This document shows, piece by piece, positions 9,089 to 17,739 of a DNA stretch of 40,435 nt. The DNA is from CAZNUM01 sp964539305 (lineage in GTDB: Bacteria > Fidelibacterota > Marinisomatia > Marinisomatales > TCS55): positions 1 through 40,435 of the forward strand of contig CAZIIM010000016.1 of assembly GCA_964539305.1 (NCBI GenBank), given 5' to 3'. The notes under the pieces were generated by a model. It did not search any database, was not told where the DNA came from, and saw only the letters and a program-made list of their open reading frames with translations. Position 1 is the first letter of the stretch, and every line of letters starts with the position of its first letter. The position numbers and the translations under genes were made by a program.

Positions 9089-10974
9089 GAAAAATGACCA
9101 TCACAGGATTGCTGCTGATGACTCTGATCCAGGCTCAGATTAAGGTTATCCCTGAAGGGGAAGTGGCCCTGGGTCAGGCCTTGGTTATGGAACGGGCCGG
9201 AAACTTAAAAGGCGCCCAGGAAATATATGAAAAGATCCTGGCTTCAAACCCGGGTCATAGCCGTGCCTACTACCAGCTCAAATCGATTTTTCTTCGCACT
9301 TCCAATCCGGAAGTCATCCCTTTAATTCAATCCTGGTTGAAAGTGCATCCGGAGGATCTTCAGAGTCGCATTGAACTGGGACGTGCTTTCTGGAATCACC
9401 AGCTACCGGATTCAGCCAAAAACGTATGGCTGGAGTTTGAATCCCATTACCTGAATACACCCAATACTTACCGATTGATTTACAATGCCTATGCTACTGC
9501 CGGATTAACCCGGGATATGAAACGGATCGTGGATCAAGGGAGAAACCGGTTTAATGACCCCACCTTCCTGGGAATGGAACTGGCCCAATACTATTTTACC
9601 CGGCAGGCCTATCAACAAGCTTTGGATGAATATTTACAGCTGGCCTTCAACCAGCCCCAGAAATTACCTTATATTATGGACCGCATCCTCACCATGAGCG
9701 ACGATACCACAAACCTCCAGCTGATTGATACAACCCTTCAAGGGGCCAGTGAATCCCATCCTGAAACAGCCCACCTGCTTTTAGCAGGATTCTACTTTAA
9801 AACGGGGGCCTTTGACCGCGCCCTGGCGGAACACGAACAACTTGGTTTCAATCAAAATAAAGACCTGAGGCGCTGGCTGGATTTCTCCAGTAACCTGCGC
9901 CAGGAAGGACAATACGACCTGGCCATTACAGCCTATACCAAGCTATTGACTCATTTAGACCAGAACGATCCCACCGTTTCCGATGTGATTGGCAAGGCAT
10001 TAATGGGATTAGGTCAAAGTTATGAGGATAAAATAATTCTGGGGAAAAATGACCTGCAGTTTGTTCAATTTTTCAAGGATAACAGTCTGTTTGAGGATCT
10101 CTTTTATCATCAGTCCAGCCTCTCCCAGGAAGATTTGAGTGCCACAATTGAACATTACCAATCCATTTTATCCCTGCTACCATCATCCTACACGGCCGGT
10201 CAGGCTCATTACCGCTTGGGAGAGATTCAATTTCGAATCCTTCGGGATTTTTCCGGGGCACGGGAATCCTACCAGGCGGCACTCCAGGCCCACCCGCGAC
10301 CTGGACTTCGAAAACAAATTCAGCTACGATTGGGGGATTTACTGATTGCAGAAGGTAAAATCCAGGAAGCTGAAGCTTACTTTCATCGCCTCGGTCCCCG
10401 TTTTGGACGAGGGGATGAGGTGACCATATTTGATCTCCGGGAAATTCAGGCCCAATTCCTCTCCGGTCATCTCGACCGTGTCGCGGTCTCCGCCGACTCA
10501 CTGCTTCAACGGTCCAAACCGACAGATCCATTTTATAATGATTTGATGGAAATCCAGAACCTCATCATCAGCCATTATAAGGAACGACCTGAATCGGACC
10601 AGGCAGCTTTTAAAATTTTCGTTCAATCGGAAGCTTTGATCCGGCAATCCAAATTATCGGAGGCGGCGGAGAAGCTGGCTTATCTACGCACTTCTTTCCC
10701 GCAGGCCTCTATTACACCTTTGGCAACCCTGCGGGAGGCAATTATTCGATTGCGTTTCAGGGATTACTCCCAAGCTCTCGCGAATGCCCAATCATTAGCT
10801 GCCACGGATTTAAAAGATCGGGGTTTAACGCTGGCAGGGGAAATTTATGAGCACTATCTTAACGATTCATCCCAAGCCAGAAATTACTACCAAAGGGTCC
10901 TGTTGGAATGTCCAAACTCCATCATTCGTGAACCGGTCCGTCTTCATCTACGTAAAATCATGATTTCAGGATGA
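9085..10974 (+). CDS. Secreted tetratricopeptide-repeat protein
   Basis: 629 residues. A short signal peptide (MRKMTITGLLLMTLIQAQ) precedes helical repeats through the whole chain. Clear TPR-type units include LGQALVMERAGNLKGAQEIY at the start, GEIQFRILRDFSGARESYQA in the middle and AGEIYEHYLNDSSQARNYYQ at the end. No catalytic domain is visible. TPR proteins act as scaffolds. Position between DUF4175 and the amidotransferase-like gene, with ATGA overlaps at both ends, suggests it holds together a periplasmic complex of these products. This is inference from gene order. Confidence 0.75.
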   Translation: MRKMTITGLLLMTLIQAQIKVIPEGEVALGQALVMERAGNLKGAQEIYEKILASNPGHSRAYYQLKSIFLRTSNPEVIPLIQSWLKVHPEDLQSRIELGRAFWNHQLPDSAKNVWLEFESHYLNTPNTYRLIYNAYATAGLTRDMKRIVDQGRNRFNDPTFLGMELAQYYFTRQAYQQALDEYLQLAFNQPQKLPYIMDRILTMSDDTTNLQLIDTTLQGASESHPETAHLLLAGFYFKTGAFDRALAEHEQLGFNQNKDLRRWLDFSSNLRQEGQYDLAITAYTKLLTHLDQNDPTVSDVIGKALMGLGQSYEDKIILGKNDLQFVQFFKDNSLFEDLFYHQSSLSQEDLSATIEHYQSILSLLPSSYTAGQAHYRLGEIQFRILRDFSGARESYQAALQAHPRPGLRKQIQLRLGDLLIAEGKIQEAEAYFHRLGPRFGRGDEVTIFDLREIQAQFLSGHLDRVAVSADSLLQRSKPTDPFYNDLMEIQNLIISHYKERPESDQAAFKIFVQSEALIRQSKLSEAAEKLAYLRTSFPQASITPLATLREAIIRLRFRDYSQALANAQSLAATDLKDRGLTLAGEIYEHYLNDSSQARNYYQRVLLECPNSIIREPVRLHLRKIMISG

Positions 10975-12233
10975 ATCCAGTGAAAAAAATATTCGTGTTG
11001 GTACTCTTGGTGAACAGCTTGACTGTAGGGCAAAAGCTCCTTATCCCCATGGACCTGATGCAAAAAGATCATTTGAAAGCCTATGGGATCGCCTACTGGG
11101 TTTTAACCAAAGGCATTAATATTGAGTGGGTTTTGAATTTTAGGGGCGGATCCTTTTTAATCGACAATTATTCCGATATTAAAACCGAGTGTCAGGTACG
11201 GGGTGTAACAGTCGAAACCATTACTGCCCAGGAGGCGCTTTTGATTTACAATACAGTCGAAAATAATAATATGGGTATCGTTTTGCTGGAAAAAGCACCG
11301 AAGATTGCCATATACACACCGCCCAATAAACAGCCCTGGGATGATGCGGTAACACTGGCCCTTACCTATGCTGAAATTCCTTACGCAACATTATGGGATG
11401 AAGAAGTATTCCAAGGGCAACTGGAGCAGTACGATTGGCTCCACCTCCACCATGAAGATTTTACTGGCCAATACGGTAAATTCTACCGGAATTACCACAC
11501 AGCCGGCTGGTACATCGAACAAAAGGCCCAGTTTGAAGCCCTGGCACAGCGGTTAGGATTTCCCAGTGTCCATGAAGAAAAAAAGGCCTTGGCCCGGGTG
11601 ATAAAAGCTTACGTGGCGGAAGGCGGATTTTTATTTGCCATGTGCTCGGCCACCGATTCTTACGATATCGCCCTGGCTGAAGAGGAGGTGGATGGAGCGG
11701 CGGCAGTCTTCGACGGGACTCCGGTCGACCCCCAGATTCAGACGAAGCTGGATTATTCTAAAACGTTTGCCTTTACTGATTTTAAGGTGATTACCGATCC
11801 CATGATCTACGAATTTTCAGATATAGATTATCCTTCCAGTGAAAATCCCGTGACACGGGGAGCAGATGTGGACTACTTCACATTATTTGAATTTTCAGCC
11901 AAGTACGATCCTGTTCCCACTATGCTTACGCAGGACCACGTGCCCGTTATTAAAGGATTCATGGGACAGACCACCGGATTTAACCGGGAAAAAATTAAAA
12001 AGCATGTCTTAATCCTGGGGGAGGATCCCACCACACCGCAGGTGAAATACCTCCACGGAAATTATGGTCAAGGCACCTTCACCTTCCTGGGGGGGCATGA
12101 TCCTGAAGATTACCAACATTTCGTAGGCGATCCACCAACCGATTTGAGTCTGCATCGCAATTCCCCCGGTTACCGCCTAATCCTGAACAATATTCTCTTC
12201 CCTGCCGCCAGGAAGAAAGAGCGGAAAACATGA
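10971..12233 (+). CDS. Secreted class-I glutamine-amidotransferase-like protein ('asparagine synthetase B' homologue)
   Basis: 420 residues. A signal peptide (KKIFVLVLLVNSLTVGQ) precedes KLLIPMDLMQKDHLKAYGIA, an opening I know from Bacteroidetes proteins often labelled asparagine synthetase B. That label is doubtful: there is no N-terminal Cys nucleophile and no ATP-pyrophosphatase motif, and the protein is exported. A strand-elbow segment GGFLFAMCSATDS (~residue 218) resembles the nucleophile turn of class-I amidotransferase or DJ-1/PfpI folds. A later conserved block is GTFTFLGGHDPEDY. The stop overlaps the next start by ATGA. I take it as a fourth member of the DUF4159/DUF4175/TPR set. Enzymatic activity is unproven. 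Confidence 0.65.
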   Translation: MNPVKKIFVLVLLVNSLTVGQKLLIPMDLMQKDHLKAYGIAYWVLTKGINIEWVLNFRGGSFLIDNYSDIKTECQVRGVTVETITAQEALLIYNTVENNNMGIVLLEKAPKIAIYTPPNKQPWDDAVTLALTYAEIPYATLWDEEVFQGQLEQYDWLHLHHEDFTGQYGKFYRNYHTAGWYIEQKAQFEALAQRLGFPSVHEEKKALARVIKAYVAEGGFLFAMCSATDSYDIALAEEEVDGAAAVFDGTPVDPQIQTKLDYSKTFAFTDFKVITDPMIYEFSDIDYPSSENPVTRGADVDYFTLFEFSAKYDPVPTMLTQDHVPVIKGFMGQTTGFNREKIKKHVLILGEDPTTPQVKYLHGNYGQGTFTFLGGHDPEDYQHFVGDPPTDLSLHRNSPGYRLILNNILFPAARKKERKT

Positions 12234-12694
12234 AAATCGATTCTGCCGTTCAAATTATTGAAGGAGATCTGAATGCGGCGCTTCAGGTATCGCAACATAT
12301 TCCGGAATTTGATCACCCCTACGATGAAGCAGAATATTTAAGACGTTTAAAGGGTGTAAAACACTTAATCTTAACTGCACAGGTGGAGCAGAATGCCGTT
12401 GCTTTCAAAGTGGGATACGATCGTTTCCGGGATGGTTCCTTCTACAGTTGGATGGGGGGTGTAGATCCGAATTATCGCCGGAAAGGGTTGGCGACAGCCC
12501 TGGCCGATTACCAGGAGGAATGGGCAATCCGCCAGGGATTTCGTTGTGTTCGTATTAAAACGTATCACCAGCATAATCACATGCTCCAGTTTGCCCAGGA
12601 AAGAGGCTTTAGAATCGTCCGAATTATTCCAAATAAAGTGGAATCAGAAACCATTCTGTGGCTCCAAAAAGAGCTGGTGAAATCGTCGGACTGA
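12230..12694 (+). CDS. GNAT-family N-acetyltransferase
   Basis: 154 residues. The acetyl-CoA binding motif A is visible as GGVDPNYRRKGLATALADYQ (pattern R-x-x-G-x-A, ~80-99), followed by WAIRQGFRCVRIKTYHQHN and a C-terminal ERGFRIV, the usual GNAT ending. It is cytosolic with no signal peptide. The substrate cannot be read from sequence; proteins, amines and amino acids are all possible in this superfamily. It overlaps the preceding secreted protein by ATGA and is followed 2 bp later by yjbQ, so it shares the operon but may not share its function. Confidence 0.8.
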   Translation: MKIDSAVQIIEGDLNAALQVSQHIPEFDHPYDEAEYLRRLKGVKHLILTAQVEQNAVAFKVGYDRFRDGSFYSWMGGVDPNYRRKGLATALADYQEEWAIRQGFRCVRIKTYHQHNHMLQFAQERGFRIVRIIPNKVESETILWLQKELVKSSD

Positions 12695-12696
12695 CC

Positions 12697-13119
12697 ATGT
12701 GGTTGCAAAAACAAATATCCCTGCGAGCGTACCCCAGAGGGTTCCATCTCATTACAAATGAAATCCTGGCTCAATTACCCGAAATCCGCTCCATCAAAAC
12801 GGGCGTACTCCACATTTTTATACAGCACACTTCCGCTTCCCTCACGATTAATGAAAATGCTGATCCTACGGTCCGGCAGGATTTTGAGTCCTATTTCAAC
12901 CACGCCGTAAAAGAAAATGAACCGTACTACAGACATACCTTTGAAGGGCCGGATGACATGCCCGCCCATTTAAAGGCCTCCATCCTTGGTTCCAGTCTAT
13001 CAATCCCCATCACAAACGGGCGACTGGCTCTGGGGACCTGGCAAGGGATTTACCTGTGTGAGCATCGGAACCACAAACACAGCCGCCGTCTCACATTAAC
13101 GCTTCATGGAAATCCATAA
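12697..13119 (+). CDS. yjbQ: YjbQ/UPF0047 family protein
   Basis: 140 residues from the ATG at 12697, 2 bp after the GNAT stop. A GTG at 12658 would give a 13-residue extension overlapping that gene and is less likely. Family signatures are HTSASLTINENADPTVRQDF, the DMPAHLKASILGSSLSIPI block and GTWQGIYLCEHRNHKHSR near the end. The family is a small trimeric protein; the E. coli member has been reported to have weak thiamine-phosphate synthase activity, but its real job is unsettled. Cytosolic. Confidence 0.88.
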   Translation: MWLQKQISLRAYPRGFHLITNEILAQLPEIRSIKTGVLHIFIQHTSASLTINENADPTVRQDFESYFNHAVKENEPYYRHTFEGPDDMPAHLKASILGSSLSIPITNGRLALGTWQGIYLCEHRNHKHSRRLTLTLHGNP

Positions 13120-13120
13120 A

Positions 13121-14152
13121 ATGAAACTCATCCAAGGGGGTTGCTTCGTTTTATTGTTTAGTTTGGCGATTCAGGGCTGTGCCCTGCAACCGGTGAAAGC
13201 CCCTCAATCCACAGACACACCTCAATACAGTACCGCTCCGCCTTTAGGAGACATGGCCCCCCAACTGAAGCGTGTTTTACAATCGGTGAAAAAAATCAGT
13301 GCCATTGTTTATTACACCACCTATTATTTTTCGCCGGATCAATACCTGACCCCTGATCGGATCCCGGGTCTGAATTTGGAGAAAGAATCGATTGATCAGG
13401 CCTTTTTCAATGAATCTTCTTCAGGGACAGCCACCATCCTGCAATACGATTTTACGCGAATCGCCGTTCTCACCTGTGCCCACGTAGGTGAATATCCCGA
13501 CACTGTTTACTCCTATTTTGATTCAGAAGATTCCGCCTCCTTCCTTTCCTCTGTTTCCATTAAGACACGTTCCGAATTCTTTGTCAATGAAATCCCCGGA
13601 GGCGATGAACTCGAGCTGTTGGCCAAGGATGAAAGATCAGACCTGGCTTTGTACGGTCGGGAATATACCTCACCCAGAAAAAGGGAATTGTTCAGGTTCC
13701 CCTACAAACTGGGAACAGATGCAGATATGAACTGGGGTGTTTTTGTTTATCTGGCTGGTTTTCCCATGGGGATTAAAACCGTTTCCAGCGGTATCGTTAG
13801 CCAGCCCAGGGGCATTCGGAAAGGTACCTTTGTGATTGATGCCAATTTTAATCCGGGATTCAGCGGTGGCGTGGTGCTGGCCCTGAGACCCGGATCTCAC
13901 ACGTTTGAATGGGTGGGAATTGTCAAATCGGTCTCTGCCACAACGTATTACCGTTTAACACCAGATCCTCAATTCATAAAAGAGCGTCGGTCACACAAAC
14001 CATATGAGGGACCCATCTATCTGGAACAGGCTTCCGATATTAATTATGGTATCACGTACGCCGTTTCAGCCGGGACTATCCGTGCATTCCTTAAAAAGAA
14101 CGCCCCGTTACTGGAGGCCAGGGGATTTAACCTGAGTTATTTTATGGATTAA
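13121..14152 (+). CDS. Trypsin-like serine protease lipoprotein
   Basis: 343 residues from the ATG at 13121, one base after the yjbQ stop; an ATG at 13106 inside yjbQ adds five residues and is less likely. The N-terminus MKLIQGGCFVLLFSLAIQGC is a lipoprotein signal with the lipobox Cys at residue 20. A chymotrypsin/Trypsin_2 fold is suggested by the triad: His in LTCAHVGEY (~119), Asp in ERSDLALYG (~173), Ser in NPGFSGGVV (~247). No PDZ domain follows, unlike DegP. Inferred role: lipid-anchored periplasmic protease of the envelope. It converges on mazG, with the two stop codons overlapping at 14149-14152. Confidence 0.75.
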   Translation: MKLIQGGCFVLLFSLAIQGCALQPVKAPQSTDTPQYSTAPPLGDMAPQLKRVLQSVKKISAIVYYTTYYFSPDQYLTPDRIPGLNLEKESIDQAFFNESSSGTATILQYDFTRIAVLTCAHVGEYPDTVYSYFDSEDSASFLSSVSIKTRSEFFVNEIPGGDELELLAKDERSDLALYGREYTSPRKRELFRFPYKLGTDADMNWGVFVYLAGFPMGIKTVSSGIVSQPRGIRKGTFVIDANFNPGFSGGVVLALRPGSHTFEWVGIVKSVSATTYYRLTPDPQFIKERRSHKPYEGPIYLEQASDINYGITYAVSAGTIRAFLKKNAPLLEARGFNLSYFMD

Positions 14153-14928
14153 GGCTCCAGGGATTTCACATGATTCCAGATGGCATCCATTTCCGCCAAC
14201 GTGGAGTCATCCACAGTTTTCCCCTGTCGTTTCAATTCTGCTTCAATCTGTTGGAAGCGATTCACGAACTTTCTGTTTGTCCCCCGAAGGGCATCCTCAG
14301 CGGACACTTCCAGGAAGCGGGCCAAATTCACTACTGCAAACAAGACATCCCCAATTTCACCCTCAATTTGTTTTTTATTCCCCTCCTGTTGCGCAGCTTT
14401 TAATTCGTCAATTTCTTCATGAATTTTTTTCCAGACATCCTCGACCTGTTCCCAGTCAAAACCGGTATAACTGGCCTTTTGTTGAAGCCGCTGGGCCCGG
14501 ATCAGGGCTGGTAACGTCTCCGGTACGCCATCCAGACGGGAGCGGCGCCCTTTTTCCTTATGTTTGGCTGCCTCCCAGTTTTGTTTGGCATGGAAGGGAG
14601 CATCCGCCTGAGCTTCTCCGAAGACATGAGGGTGACGCCGAACCAGCTTTTCTATGATCAGCTCCAGTGATTCCGACAATTTGAATCTACCCTCCCCTTC
14701 TGCAATGGCAGCCTGGAAAACGGCATGGAGAAGAATATCCCCCAGTTCCTCCTTTAAATTCTGCCAGTCTTCCCGGTCCACGCTTTCAATCAATTCATAC
14801 GCCTCTTCCAAGAAATACGGCAGGAGCGATTGATTGGTCTGCTCCCGATCCCATGGACAGCCCTCCGGCGCTCTTAATTGCTCCACAATGGAAACCAGTT
14901 CCTCAAACTTTTCACCAACCTCAGCCAT
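14149..14928 (-). CDS. mazG: Nucleoside triphosphate pyrophosphohydrolase MazG
   Basis: 259 residues from the ATG at 14928, close to the ~263 of E. coli MazG. The frame is open further upstream to 15066, but that part overlaps ybeY and is not MazG-like. The first domain begins with LRAPEGCPWDREQTNQSLLP and carries the E-x-x-E metal site in EEAYELIE, with EELGDILL following. The second repeats the pattern with EEIDEL and EIGDVLFAVVNLARF. It hydrolyses NTPs to NMP and pyrophosphate, clearing damaged nucleotides or tuning ppGpp-related pools. Last gene of the minus-strand housekeeping run, 22 bp after ybeY. Confidence 0.93.
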   Translation of the reverse strand: MAEVGEKFEELVSIVEQLRAPEGCPWDREQTNQSLLPYFLEEAYELIESVDREDWQNLKEELGDILLHAVFQAAIAEGEGRFKLSESLELIIEKLVRRHPHVFGEAQADAPFHAKQNWEAAKHKEKGRRSRLDGVPETLPALIRAQRLQQKASYTGFDWEQVEDVWKKIHEEIDELKAAQQEGNKKQIEGEIGDVLFAVVNLARFLEVSAEDALRGTNRKFVNRFQQIEAELKRQGKTVDDSTLAEMDAIWNHVKSLEP

Positions 14929-14950
14929 TCTGTTTAGCTCCTCATAAGTT

Positions 14951-15391
14951 TTATTTAAATAATTCTTCCCAAGGTGTTTTCCCCAAATAATAATTCTCCC
15001 TGGTACGCATGCGCTGCTGGTCTTCATCGCTATCGTCTTCATAACCCAACAAGTGCAACCCACCATGAATAATCAAACGGGCTACCTCCCGTGGGTAGGG
15101 TTCCTGAAAGGTTTCAGCATTTTCCCGGGCACGGGGTAAGCTGATATAAATTTCACCCTCCAGACTTGTTTCACTTTCCTCGTTCAAACGGAAAGCGATG
15201 ACATCGGTCAGTTGATCCACATGAAAATAGGTGCGTTTTAAACGATTCAGCAGTACATCATCCCCGAATATTACTGTCACCTCCGCTGTTTTTAATCCCT
15301 CTGACTGGAACACATCTGAAAGGATTTTTTCCACCGGTTCCGGCGACGGTTGTTCCAGGTCTGGATCAGCGGCCACCTGAATCGAGATCAT
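14951..15391 (-). CDS. ybeY: Endoribonuclease YbeY, 16S rRNA maturation and ribosome quality control
   Basis: 146 residues from ATG. The metal site lies in LIIHGGLHLLGYEDDSDEDQ (~104-123). The usual motif is HGxLHLxGYDH; here the first two His are kept and the third is Asp (GYEDD), a variant I associate with Bacteroidetes-type YbeY. Upstream, DVIAFRLNE matches the D-V-x-x-F-P/R block. It overlaps the HD phosphodiesterase stop by ATGA, a coupling also known in Firmicutes (yqfF-yqfG). Function follows the family: a single-strand endoRNase in 16S rRNA 3' processing. Confidence 0.9.
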   Translation of the reverse strand: MISIQVAADPDLEQPSPEPVEKILSDVFQSEGLKTAEVTVIFGDDVLLNRLKRTYFHVDQLTDVIAFRLNEESETSLEGEIYISLPRARENAETFQEPYPREVARLIIHGGLHLLGYEDDSDEDQQRMRTRENYYLGKTPWEELFK

Positions 15392-17739
15392 GCCTGAGGG
15401 GATTGAGACTTTTCCGGCGACGGTTTTTCTTCCGCATCGGGATACTCAATCCGGATATGATAAATCCCCCGCAACACTGGCAGTAAACCGGTGGTCCCGT
15501 CCACCTTGCCCTTGATTTTGGTCAGTTCATCCAGGGTCAACGGGCATTCGTCCAATTGCCCTTCGGACACACGGTGATTAATGATTTTGTCGATCATGTC
15601 CTCAATCTTGGTGATTTCCGGTTCCTTAATCGAGCGGACGGCGGCTTCGATGGCCTCGCAAATCATGAGTATTCCTGTTTCTTTGGTATTGGGCTTGGGT
15701 CCCGGGTATTTAAAACTCTGTTCGTCCACGTTTTCAGGATTCTCTGTTTTCAGGGCCTTTCGATAGAAGTATTCAACCCGTGTTGTTCCGTGGTGCATGG
15801 GAATAAAATCGCTGACAATCGTGGGGAGTCCATATTCCTTTGCCAGTTTTAATCCCTCAGTTACATGATTTTTAATAATTTTCGCACTCATGGTAGGGGT
15901 CAGGGAATCGTGCTTATTGACGCCGGCATACTGGTTTTCAATAAAATATTCCGGTCGAACCATTTTCCCCACATCGTGATAATAGGCTCCCACCCGACAT
16001 AACAGGGCGTTGGCACCAATGGCATCGGCACAGGCTTCCGCCAGGTTCCCTACCACAACGCTATGGTTGAAGGTACCATTCGCTTCCTGCTGCAGACGCT
16101 TTAACAGGGGGTGCTGAAAATCAAGAAGTTCAATCAATGTCAGGTTGGTCGTGGCGCCGAAGGAGACCTCCAGAATTCCAATAAGTCCATAGGTTACAAT
16201 CGGAGACAGGACGGAAATGACGGACAGGTAAAGTAGATTATCTCCCATGGCACTCCAATTATGCCCCTTGAACAATCCCTGGGCCAGTACAACGATTACG
16301 CTGCTGGCGATGAGAGCAAAGATTGCCGTAAATAACTGGGAGCGGGTCCGCAATTTGCGGACAGCATAGATCCCCGCTGAAGAGGTAAACAGGGCTGTCA
16401 CCATGAATTCCACGTTATTCCCAATTAAAATCGTAATCAGCAGCACAATGGAGGTAATGCCCATGAATCCAATTCGGGCGTCGAAAATAATCGTAATTAC
16501 CATGGCGGCGACGGTCACGGGAATCAGATATTCCGACAGATTCAGGCGGGAATAAAATAAATAGGCCAACCCTACTTCTGTAATAAACACCAGGTCCAGC
16601 AGCAGGACCATTTTCCAGTCATTAAACACAGGGGAGCGGTAAGTCAGTAAAAAAGTAAAGAAAAAGGACACGATCACCGCAATCAACAGAACCCGTCCAA
16701 TGTAAGCCAGAAAAACCTCCTGCCCCCGTTCCACTTTTTCCCGGCGATCGATGGCCACTGCCAGAGAATTCAGCTTTTGCAACACATCTTCCGTAATGCG
16801 CATGTTGGCATCCACAATCCGCTCGTTTTTAATCACAATCCCCTTATTTCGGGGCACCCGGTCGAGTACGGCCTGCTGACGACGTTCAGTGGTTTCCCGA
16901 TCGTAGATCAAGTTGGGCTTCATGAATTCAACCACCAATTCATATCCCAGATCCCGCCTGAGATCCTGTTCGTCTTCATAGAGCCCCGTAACCTCCACCC
17001 GGGCTTTTGTCCAGGCTTGTTGCAAATCAATATAGGTTTCAGGGTCTGTCAGTTCAGAAGCCTGATCCTCCCCCAGTTTAACAGCCACCTGATCACTGAT
17101 AATATCTTTCAGGGAAATATCATAAATCCCCTCTGCCCAGTGATTCCGGCAGATTTGAATAATATCATCCTTAAACTTGTCCAAATCGGGTATAATGGAC
17201 TGTTCAGGCAGAGCCACCAGAATCTGATTCCATTTTTCTGATCCGACAGCAAAGGGGAATTCCTTGCTCAACGTATCCATGAGAACGGCCACGGCGGCAC
17301 TGTCGGTCTGGAGCATGGTTCGGGCTTCATCGTACCGTTCTGTAAAGCGGTTTCGATACTGAAAATCCCGGCTTTCAGAGAGTTTTACATTGGCATCCCT
17401 GATCTCCTTCAAGAGGGTAAAAAAGCGTTCAATGGCCTTAATCTGCTCATCCACAATTGCCTGGGAACGGATAAAAATAAAGGGTTGGGATTTCAAGGCC
17501 TCTTTCAGATCAGCCTGTAGTTCAGCTTCTGTTTTCAGGACAGGGAAATTAAACGGAGCCAGAATAGGTTCCCGGGTAATATCATTTAACTGATAACTGT
17601 ATTGAAGGGATTTCCCCCGGGGAAACAAGAGGGAGAGAACAATCACCAACCCGATTAATAACAGTATCTGTTTCCCGTAAATCCGGAAGTTGGATTTCAC
17701 ACGTTGAAAAAAGGTGGGACGATTGGGATTCCGGGCCAT
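15388..17739 (-). CDS. pgpH: 7TM-HD domain phosphodiesterase (PgpH/YqfF-type)
   Basis: 783 residues from ATG. One membrane helix (~23-40) precedes an extracytoplasmic 7TMR-HDED-type domain (~45-335), then about seven helices (~345-520) and a cytosolic HD domain (~550-720). HD residues: NHSVVV (~558), YYHDVGK (~586), IKNHV and MHHGTT. PgpH family members hydrolyse cyclic di-AMP; that activity is inferred here and needs a diadenylate cyclase elsewhere in the genome. The start overlaps the acyl-CoA dehydrogenase stop by one base, and the stop overlaps ybeY. Confidence 0.88.
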   Translation of the reverse strand: MARNPNRPTFFQRVKSNFRIYGKQILLLIGLVIVLSLLFPRGKSLQYSYQLNDITREPILAPFNFPVLKTEAELQADLKEALKSQPFIFIRSQAIVDEQIKAIERFFTLLKEIRDANVKLSESRDFQYRNRFTERYDEARTMLQTDSAAVAVLMDTLSKEFPFAVGSEKWNQILVALPEQSIIPDLDKFKDDIIQICRNHWAEGIYDISLKDIISDQVAVKLGEDQASELTDPETYIDLQQAWTKARVEVTGLYEDEQDLRRDLGYELVVEFMKPNLIYDRETTERRQQAVLDRVPRNKGIVIKNERIVDANMRITEDVLQKLNSLAVAIDRREKVERGQEVFLAYIGRVLLIAVIVSFFFTFLLTYRSPVFNDWKMVLLLDLVFITEVGLAYLFYSRLNLSEYLIPVTVAAMVITIIFDARIGFMGITSIVLLITILIGNNVEFMVTALFTSSAGIYAVRKLRTRSQLFTAIFALIASSVIVVLAQGLFKGHNWSAMGDNLLYLSVISVLSPIVTYGLIGILEVSFGATTNLTLIELLDFQHPLLKRLQQEANGTFNHSVVVGNLAEACADAIGANALLCRVGAYYHDVGKMVRPEYFIENQYAGVNKHDSLTPTMSAKIIKNHVTEGLKLAKEYGLPTIVSDFIPMHHGTTRVEYFYRKALKTENPENVDEQSFKYPGPKPNTKETGILMICEAIEAAVRSIKEPEITKIEDMIDKIINHRVSEGQLDECPLTLDELTKIKGKVDGTTGLLPVLRGIYHIRIEYPDAEEKPSPEKSQSPQA

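Noticed and set aside
10073..10531. 152-codon minus-strand frame inside the TPR gene
   Set aside because: It is a shadow of a strongly supported gene, with no family features.
10971..12233. Asparagine synthetase B activity
   Set aside because: There is no N-terminal Cys amidotransferase nor ATP-binding synthetase domain, and the protein has a signal peptide.
14929..15066. N-terminal extension of mazG
   Set aside because: It lies inside ybeY, is Cys-rich and unlike MazG, and the ATG at 14928 gives the usual family length.
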